A stretch of 40,837 nt of DNA, from contig CANQOB010000014.1 in NCBI GenBank assembly GCA_947625385.1, positions 1-40,837 on the forward strand, written 5' to 3'. Made by a program: the position numbers and the translations under genes. Position 1 is the stretch's first letter, and every line of letters begins with the position of its first letter. Source of the stretch: an uncultured Clostridia bacterium. GTDB taxonomy: Bacteria; Bacillota; Clostridia; Christensenellales; Borkfalkiaceae. The notes under the pieces are model-generated. The model was not told the DNA's origin. It saw nothing but the letters and a program-made list of their open reading frames with translations, and made no database searches. Below, piece after piece: positions 32,387 to 38,310 of the stretch.

Positions 32387-32692
32387 TTATTTCCCCTCCC
32401 AACAATATTTTCGAAGATCGACATAGCCGCCGTTTACTTCCACGCCCTCCTCTTCGAGGAGACGCGCCTGCACCTCCGTGCCGCCGAAGGCGAACGCGGG
32501 CGCGAGCCTCCCCTCGCGGTTGACGACGCGGTGGCAGGGCACGACGACGGGCGTGGGGTTGCGGTGGAGGGCGTTGCCGACCTGCCTCGACGCCCTCGGG
32601 TGCCCGATGGCGCGGGCGATCATGCCGTAGGTCGTGACCTTCCCCCGCGGCACCCTCTTCACATATTCATAAACGGCTTCATCGAACGTCAT
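32387..32692 (-). CDS. Short MGMT/ATL-type DNA repair protein
   Basis: A 101-aa protein equal to the C-terminal domain of O6-alkylguanine-DNA alkyltransferases. The winged-helix DNA-binding part (GKVTTYGMIARAIG, then RASRQVGNAL) is followed by VPCHRVV with the alkyl-acceptor Cys 53. Alkyltransferase-like proteins (ATL) have this size but usually replace the Cys with Trp; here it is retained, so the protein could be an active minimal alkyltransferase or a DNA-damage sensor. The ATG directly follows the stop of the TPR gene (TAAATG), with GGGAG upstream, and its own stop abuts the hemW start. Confidence 0.9.
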   Translation of the reverse strand: MTFDEAVYEYVKRVPRGKVTTYGMIARAIGHPRASRQVGNALHRNPTPVVVPCHRVVNREGRLAPAFAFGGTEVQARLLEEEGVEVNGGYVDLRKYCWEGK

Positions 32693-35008
32693 TTATTCTC
32701 CCTCGAATATGGGTTTCAGCATCTGAATGATACGAGCACAGTATCTGTTCTGCGGATGCCGTTTTGCAAGCGCAAATGCTTTTCCCAACATCTCTACCGC
32801 CTCCGCAAATCGCTGCGTAGCTCTGTAAAGAGCTCCGAGATTGTTGTAGCTTGCCGCCAAATCCGGTTCGAATGCCGCGGGATTGTTTCGAGCAAGACGC
32901 GCACGAATTTTGAGCGCATGTTTGTATGCCTCTTCCGCCTCCGCATACCGCTGTGTATCGTCGTAAAGAGCTCCGAGATTGTTGTAGCTTCCCGCCAAAA
33001 ACGATTCGAATGCCGCAGGGCTGGTTTGGGCAAGCCGCGCATAGATTACAAGCGCATGTTTATACATCTCTTCCGCCTCCGCATACCGCTGCGTATCGTC
33101 GTAAAGAGAACCAAGATTGTTGTAGCTTCCCGCCAAAAACGATTCGAATGCCGCGGGATTGTTTCGAGCAAGCCGCTCACGAATCTCGAGCGCATGTTTG
33201 TATGCCTCCTCCGCCTCCGCATACCGCTGTGTATCGCTGTAAAGAGCTCCGAGATTGTTGTAGCTTATCGCCAAATCCGGTTCGAATGCCGCAGGGTTGT
33301 TTTGGGCAAGCCGCTCTTGGATTTCAAGCGCATGTTTGTATGCCTCTTCCGCCTCCGCATACCGCTGCGTATCGTCGTAAAGAGAACCAAGATTGTTGTA
33401 ACTCATCGCCAAATTCGGTTCAAATGCCGCAGGACTCGTTTGGGCAAGCCGCTCACGGATTTCGAGCGCATGTTTGTATGCCTCTTCCGCCTCCGCATAC
33501 CGCTGCGTATCGCTGTAAAGAGCTCCGAGATTGTTGTAGCTTATCGCCAAATCCGGTTCGAATGCCGCAGGGTTGTTTTGGGCAAGCCGCTCTTGGATTT
33601 CAAGCGCATGTTTGTATGCCTCTTCCGCCTCCGCATACCGCTGCGTATCGTCGTAAAGAGAACCAAGATTGTTGTAACTCATCGCCAAATTCGGTTCAAA
33701 TGCCGCAGGACTCGTTTGGGCAAGCCGCTCACGGATTTCGAGCGCATGTTTGTATGCCTCTTCCGCCTCCGCATACCGCTGCGTATCGCTGTAAAGAATT
33801 CCGAGCAGGTTGCAAAGCGATGCCTTCTCCTCCTCGGATGCAAGAGAATTCGGAGCGGAATAAAAGTATTCGAGCTGTTTCGCGATCTCTATCGCCTTTG
33901 CATAGTTGTTTTGGGCGTATAAAAACCTTGCATACTCGTAGAGCGGCGTCTTTTTGAGCCCGTTGTAAGTGTGAATGAGCTCCGTCACCGTCTCATAAAT
34001 TTTTTCGATCTCGGCTGCTTCGCTTTGGTCGACGCCATCCGCTTCCATGACCTCGATGCGCTGCAAGAGCTCGTTCACATTCACCTGGATTCGTGCAATA
34101 TAGCCATCCGACATCGCCTGATTGTGCGAAAGGTCTTTCATGATTTCGGTAAAATCAAGAATTTCGAGCGCCTCGTCGTACTCTCCGCGTTCAAACGCGC
34201 GGTATGCCGCGACCTGCCGGGGAGAAAGTCCCCCCTTGGCGGTATTTTCGTACATCTGCCGGGTCGCCGCCAATACCCCCTTTTCCGCCTCGCGAATCGC
34301 CTGCTCGGTCTCGGCTTTCTCGCTCGCCACTTTGCGGTATTCCTCTTCGGCTTCCGCGTCCTCCGTGTCCGACATCAGCTTTTCGCGCAGTTCATAATAT
34401 CTTGCGGTAAGCGCTTTCAGCTTATCTTTGAGGGAAATAAGCGATTTGTTCCCCGTAAACGTAGGAAGAGCAGCGGTATCGGCGACCGTGACCCGTCCGT
34501 ACTTGACGACACCGTCCTCCACCCTCGGTTCCTCGGCGTCCAACCCCATCAATTTGATCTGCATGAGGATGCCGAGTTTCAGCGTGTCGATATTCTGATA
34601 GATATTATAGTAGTGCTTGATCTCTCCGTCGAGCATGTGCATGAACGTCTTGACTTCCTCCGTTGCCTCCTCGGGAGAGGTGACATACTTGAAATAGGTG
34701 ACGATCTTGGGCTTTTTCGTATTTCTGAATGCGTCGAGCGCAACCTCAAATTCATGGCGCGTATAATCGCCCACCTTTTTGAAAAAGAGGAAAAAACACA
34801 GTTCGCTGTCGCGAATCTCATCGTCGAACTGGGACTGTTTTCCACCCACAGCGATCGCTTTGTCATAATCCTCGCAATTGATGAGGAAAAACTGCACGCC
34901 GCGGTCGAAGTAAATATCGTTGAGCTGGCGGATAAAATCGCCCACTTCAAGGCGGTCGATTTTCAATTCGGTAATGGATGAAGCCAAAAAGATCTTGATT
35001 TTTTTCAT
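32693..35008 (-). CDS. TIR/DUF4062-like domain protein with coiled coil and TPR array
   Basis: A 771-aa soluble protein. Residues 1 to about 150 (IKIFLASSITELKIDR, EIRDSELCFFLFF, TRHEFEVAL) have the alternating strand-helix pattern of TIR-related DUF4062-like domains found in signalling ATPases and effector proteins. The Glu in HEFEVAL sits about where TIR NADases have their catalytic Glu, but this is inference. Residues about 190-260 form a Glu/Lys-rich coiled coil. From about 360 on is an array of 46-aa TPR-like repeats (YNNLG, Y, TQRYAEAEEAYKHALEI) of the kinesin-light-chain type, some identical at DNA level. ATG 35008 follows AAGGGGAAAACAA. The gene lies 32 bp behind an ADP-ribosylglycohydrolase gene, so a joint NAD/ADP-ribose role is possible. 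Confidence 0.8.
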   Translation of the reverse strand: MKKIKIFLASSITELKIDRLEVGDFIRQLNDIYFDRGVQFFLINCEDYDKAIAVGGKQSQFDDEIRDSELCFFLFFKKVGDYTRHEFEVALDAFRNTKKPKIVTYFKYVTSPEEATEEVKTFMHMLDGEIKHYYNIYQNIDTLKLGILMQIKLMGLDAEEPRVEDGVVKYGRVTVADTAALPTFTGNKSLISLKDKLKALTARYYELREKLMSDTEDAEAEEEYRKVASEKAETEQAIREAEKGVLAATRQMYENTAKGGLSPRQVAAYRAFERGEYDEALEILDFTEIMKDLSHNQAMSDGYIARIQVNVNELLQRIEVMEADGVDQSEAAEIEKIYETVTELIHTYNGLKKTPLYEYARFLYAQNNYAKAIEIAKQLEYFYSAPNSLASEEEKASLCNLLGILYSDTQRYAEAEEAYKHALEIRERLAQTSPAAFEPNLAMSYNNLGSLYDDTQRYAEAEEAYKHALEIQERLAQNNPAAFEPDLAISYNNLGALYSDTQRYAEAEEAYKHALEIRERLAQTSPAAFEPNLAMSYNNLGSLYDDTQRYAEAEEAYKHALEIQERLAQNNPAAFEPDLAISYNNLGALYSDTQRYAEAEEAYKHALEIRERLARNNPAAFESFLAGSYNNLGSLYDDTQRYAEAEEMYKHALVIYARLAQTSPAAFESFLAGSYNNLGALYDDTQRYAEAEEAYKHALKIRARLARNNPAAFEPDLAASYNNLGALYRATQRFAEAVEMLGKAFALAKRHPQNRYCARIIQMLKPIFEGE
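33231..33797 (-). repeat. Perfect 276-bp tandem duplication in the TPR array
   Basis: Bases 33231-33521 are identical to 33507-33797 (291 matching positions at offset 276). The period is two 138-bp TPR units. Neighbouring units differ at many positions, so this is a recent expansion. It also means assemblies of this region may be wrong in copy number. Confidence 0.9.
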
Positions 35009-35040
35009 TTGTTTTCCCCTTGATGATTTATTTTAACTTT

Positions 35041-36096
35041 TTATCCGATCGTAAACGTCCTGTCGACGTATTTCTTCCGCCATACCTCGTCGGCGGGGCG
35101 TCCGCAGAGGTCCGAAGCCACTTCTCCGATGACCTCCTTGAGTTCGAGCCCTGCAAGGACGCGGGGCGGAACGGCGCCGAGCGCCGCACCGAGCAGGTTG
35201 CCCGTCACGGCTCCCGTAGAATCGCTGTCCCCGCCGTGATTGACTGCCGCGATCACGCCCCGTTCGAAGTCGTCCGCAAACCGCACGGCGCAAAACACGG
35301 CAATGGCGAGCGTCTCTTCGGCGACCCAACCTTCGCCGAGCTCTTCGATACATTCGAGTTCATCGCGGTTCTCTCCGGCGAGCGCCAAAGCGCGGCGGAC
35401 GAGGGCGAGAAGGCTCCGAAGATGCAAACTTTCGGGGAAGAGCGCAGGCATGGCGGAGATTGCATCCGTGACCGCATCGCGGACGGAAGCGCCGCTCTCT
35501 ACGATTCTCCGCAGAATATGGGCGAACATGGCGGCGGGAAGATAGCCGAGTTCGTGTCCGTGGGTGATCGCAGCCGACTCGGCGGCGAGCATGTCGGACC
35601 GGTCGATGGGAATCTCCGTTCCGCAGAAGTACACCCCGATGGGCGCGACGCGCATGATGCCGCCGCACCCCTTGCTGTTGTTCAGGGGATGCGCTATCGT
35701 CCCCGCCTCGCTCTGCGAGAGCGCATGGAGGCAAGTGTTCCCCGGGGCGCGCTGCCGATAGAGCCCGGGGACATTCAAAAGCCAGGAGACCCCTTTTTCT
35801 GCATCGGGAGCGTACCGCGACGTCTGCGTTCGGAACCAATCCCGATAGGCGCGGTGAATGCAAGTAAGAACATCGGCTCCGTTCGCGGAGGCATAGAGAA
35901 GCCCGACGGCGGTGAACAGCGTCATCTGCGTGTCGTCGGAGATCTGCACGTCGCGGTCGGGTGCATACTCCGTGATTCCCCGCTCGCCATAGAAGCGGAA
36001 GATCGATTCCGCCGACAAAAATTCGACGGGATAGCCGAGCGCATCGCCCACCGCGCCGCCGAACAGGCATCCTTTGATCGCATCCGATCTGTCCAT
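35041..36096 (-). CDS. ADP-ribosylglycohydrolase family protein (DraG-like)
   Basis: A 351-aa all-helical hydrolase. The metal-binding motifs are present: GAVGDALG near the start, ISDDTQMTLF (52-61) and GDSDSTGAVTGNLLGA near residue 290. Family members use two Mg or Mn ions to remove ADP-ribose from proteins, nucleic acids or small molecules. The usual length and all key acids suggest activity. ATG 36096 lies 16 bp behind lepA; its leader (TCAAAGGGGGAAACAAATG) nearly repeats the leader of the following TPR gene. Its target is unknown; the TIR-like neighbour is one possible partner. Confidence 0.92.
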   Translation of the reverse strand: MDRSDAIKGCLFGGAVGDALGYPVEFLSAESIFRFYGERGITEYAPDRDVQISDDTQMTLFTAVGLLYASANGADVLTCIHRAYRDWFRTQTSRYAPDAEKGVSWLLNVPGLYRQRAPGNTCLHALSQSEAGTIAHPLNNSKGCGGIMRVAPIGVYFCGTEIPIDRSDMLAAESAAITHGHELGYLPAAMFAHILRRIVESGASVRDAVTDAISAMPALFPESLHLRSLLALVRRALALAGENRDELECIEELGEGWVAEETLAIAVFCAVRFADDFERGVIAAVNHGGDSDSTGAVTGNLLGAALGAVPPRVLAGLELKEVIGEVASDLCGRPADEVWRKKYVDRTFTIG

Positions 36097-36112
36097 TTGT
36101 TTCCCCCTTTGA

Positions 36113-37924
36113 TTATTTATCCTTGTTGGTTTTCAGAATTTGCATGAACACTTCGGAGGGCACTTCGACGGTGCCGATCTTGCGCATGCGCTTCTTGCCC
36201 TCTTTCTGCTTTTCGAGGAGCTTCTTTTTCCGCGTGATGTCCCCGCCGTAACACTTGGCGAGCACGTCTTTGCGGACGGCCTTCACGGTCTCCCGCGCGA
36301 TGATCTTTCCGCCGATTGCGGCCTGCACGGGGACCTCGAACATCTGGCGGGGAATGGCGTCTTTGAGGTTTTCGCAGAGCGTTCTGCCCCGCGCATACGC
36401 CCGTTCTTCGTGCACGATGATGGAGAGTGCGTCGCACACCTCCCCGTTGAGAAGGATATCGAGTTTCACGAGCGGGCTCTTTTCGTACCCCGCGATCTCA
36501 TAGTCGAAGCTCGCGTATCCCTTGGTGCGGGATTTGAGTTCGTCGAAAAAGTCATAGACGATCTCATTGAGGGGAAGACGGTATTCGAGCTTTACTCTGC
36601 GCGTATCGAGATAGGTCATGTCCTTGAACACGCCGCGCTTGTCCCGGCACAGGTCCATGATTGCCCCCAAATAGTCGGGAGGGGTGAAGATCTCCGCCTT
36701 GACGACGGGCTCCTCCATGAAGTCGATCTCGGAGACGGGCGGCAAATGCGAAGGGTTATCCACGGACATGGTATCCCCGTTTGTCTTGTGGACGAGGTAC
36801 GAGACGGAGGGCGCCGTGGTGATGATATCGAGATTGAACTCGCGTTCGATGCGCTCCTGCACGATCTCCATGTGGAGAAGCCCCAAGAATCCGCAGCGGA
36901 AGCCGAAGCCGAGCGCCACCGAGTTATCCGGCTCGAAGGTGAGAGAGGCGTCGTTGAGTTTGAGCTTTAAGATCGCCTCTTTGAGGTCGAGGAACTTGCT
37001 TCCGTCGAGGGGATAGATGCCGCAGAACACGACGGGCTGCACGCGTTTGTAGCCCGGGAGCGGCTCCGCGGCGGGGCGCAGGGCGTTCGTCACCGTGTCG
37101 CCCACTTCGACGTCCTCGATGGACTTGATGCTCGCCGCGATGTAGCCTACTTCCCCCGCTTTGAGGGCGTCCTTGGGTTGCAGGGCGGGCGCGAACGCCC
37201 CCACCTCGGTCACTTCATAGGTGCGTTCGGAGAGGAAAGTTTTGATGACATCCCCCACCTTCACGCCGCCGTCCTTGATGCGCACGAAGAGGATGACCCC
37301 CTTGTAATTGTCGTAATAGCTGTCGAAGATGAGCGCTTTCAAGGGCGCGCCGGTGTCCCCCGCGGGGGGCGGAACAAACTTCACCACCGCTTCGAGAATG
37401 TCGCGGATATTCGTCCCCTCCTTCGCCGAAACGCAGGGCGCCTCGGAGGCGTCGAGCCCGATGACGTCCTCGATCTCCGCCTTGGTCTCCTCGATACGCG
37501 CCGAAGAGAGGTCGATTTTGTTGATGACGGGCACGATCTCAAGGTTATTTTCGAGGGCAAGATAGACGTTGGCGAGCGTCTGCGCCTCCACCCCCTGGGT
37601 CGCGTCCACGACGAGAATCGCCCCCTCGCAGGCGGCGAGAGAGCGGGAGACCTCATAGGTGAAATCGACGTGTCCCGGGGTGTCGATGAGGTTGAATTCG
37701 TACTCCTGCCCGTCGAGGGCGGTATAGTACATGCGGACGGGCGCGAGCTTGATGGTGATGCCGCGCTCCCGCTCGATGTCCATGCTGTCGAGGAGCTGTT
37801 CCTCCATATCCCGCTTGGAGACCTGCCCGGTGAGCTCCATGATGCGGTCGGCGATCGTCGATTTGCCGTGGTCGATATGCGCGATGATGCAGAAGTTGCG
37901 CAAAAATTTACTCGGATTTGCCAT
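36113..37924 (-). CDS. lepA: Elongation factor 4 (LepA)
   Basis: A 603-aa translational GTPase. GTP-binding motifs are AHIDHGKST (15-23), DTPGHVDF and NKIDL, followed by EF-G-like domains and the LepA-specific C-terminal domain ([20 protein letters not shown], near the end). LepA acts on ribosomes under ionic or temperature stress and during initiation. The ATG at 37922-37924 is exactly where transcription should begin from the upstream promoter, so the mRNA is predicted to be leaderless, and no ribosome site is present. It heads the operon lepA, ADP-ribosylglycohydrolase, TPR gene, MGMT-type gene, hemW. Confidence 0.97.
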   Translation of the reverse strand: MANPSKFLRNFCIIAHIDHGKSTIADRIMELTGQVSKRDMEEQLLDSMDIERERGITIKLAPVRMYYTALDGQEYEFNLIDTPGHVDFTYEVSRSLAACEGAILVVDATQGVEAQTLANVYLALENNLEIVPVINKIDLSSARIEETKAEIEDVIGLDASEAPCVSAKEGTNIRDILEAVVKFVPPPAGDTGAPLKALIFDSYYDNYKGVILFVRIKDGGVKVGDVIKTFLSERTYEVTEVGAFAPALQPKDALKAGEVGYIAASIKSIEDVEVGDTVTNALRPAAEPLPGYKRVQPVVFCGIYPLDGSKFLDLKEAILKLKLNDASLTFEPDNSVALGFGFRCGFLGLLHMEIVQERIEREFNLDIITTAPSVSYLVHKTNGDTMSVDNPSHLPPVSEIDFMEEPVVKAEIFTPPDYLGAIMDLCRDKRGVFKDMTYLDTRRVKLEYRLPLNEIVYDFFDELKSRTKGYASFDYEIAGYEKSPLVKLDILLNGEVCDALSIIVHEERAYARGRTLCENLKDAIPRQMFEVPVQAAIGGKIIARETVKAVRKDVLAKCYGGDITRKKKLLEKQKEGKKRMRKIGTVEVPSEVFMQILKTNKDK

Positions 37925-37930
37925 AGGTCT

Positions 37931-37959
37931 ATTATAACGGTTTTATGAAAAGATTGCAA
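37931..37959 (-). promoter_or_regulatory. Promoter of lepA giving a leaderless mRNA
   Basis: TTGCAA (37954-37959), a 17-bp spacer and perfect TATAAT (37931-37936) are followed by only six bases before the ATG, so +1 falls on its A. Confidence 0.8.
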
Positions 37960-38014
37960 GTATTTCGCCCGTTGAGATTTTCACTGCCTCGGGAAATGCC
38001 ATGCGCCCCCCCAA

Positions 38015-38045
38015 AATCGAAAAGCGCTCCCAATTCAGGGAGCGC
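38015..38045 (-). terminator. Terminator of the candidate small RNA
   Basis: On the minus strand GCGCTCCC/GGGAGCGC with a 6-nt loop is followed by TTTTCGATTTT. No protein gene precedes it on this strand before the terminated LRR gene, so it most likely ends a small RNA. Confidence 0.75.
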
Positions 38046-38155
38046 CCGCTTCGAGTATCCCCGAATTGTTTGCGCTACAACTTTTCCACACATACGGAAA
38101 AAGGATACACCGATGCCGCTGTATCATTATGTGTGGAAATATATCATTGTAGCGC
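38015..38155 (-). ncRNA. Candidate structured small RNA upstream of lepA (about 140 nt)
   Basis: The predicted transcription start (38155) coincides with the first base of a long hairpin. GCGCTACAA (38147-38155) pairs with TTGTAGCGC (38072-38080). Inside it TTTCCACACATA and TATGTGTGGAAA form 12 pairs (38128-38139 with 38083-38094), then GATACA/TGTATC closes a 10-nt loop. A small TTCG/CGAA hairpin and the terminator follow. Promoter, structure and terminator agree in phase. There is no open frame of note. The family was not recognised; it does not look like 6S, SRP or tmRNA. Confidence 0.6.
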
Positions 38156-38161
38156 ATTTTC

Positions 38162-38191
38162 AGTATATCACAAATACAAGTGCTTTTGCAA
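38162..38191 (-). promoter_or_regulatory. Promoter of the candidate small RNA
   Basis: TTGCAA (38186-38191), an 18-bp spacer and TATACT (38162-38167); the seventh base after the -10 is the first base of the closing stem. Confidence 0.6.
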
Positions 38192-38268
38192 GCGTTTTGC
38201 AAAAAAAGCCGAAATCCGCGGCGACAAAGTTCCTTCGCCTCCCCTTGTCCTCCGCAAAAGAGGGTATC

Positions 38269-38299
38269 AAAAAAGACCTCGGAGACCGAGGTCTTTTTT
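38269..38299. terminator. Bidirectional terminator after the collagen-like LRR gene
   Basis: A 14-bp stem, AAAAAAGACCTCGG paired with its complement around an AGA loop, gives T runs on both strands. It begins 11 bp beyond the stop codon. Confidence 0.95.
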
Positions 38300-38310
38300 G
38301 ATTGCTATGA

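Noticed and set aside
32926-33957. Repetitive plus-strand frames opposite the TPR array
   Set aside because: The periodicity is inherited from the TPR repeats on the coding strand.
38004-38011. C-tract upstream of lepA as a second slippage switch
   Set aside because: It lies upstream of the -35 box, outside the promoter spacer and the coding region, so no effect on expression is evident.
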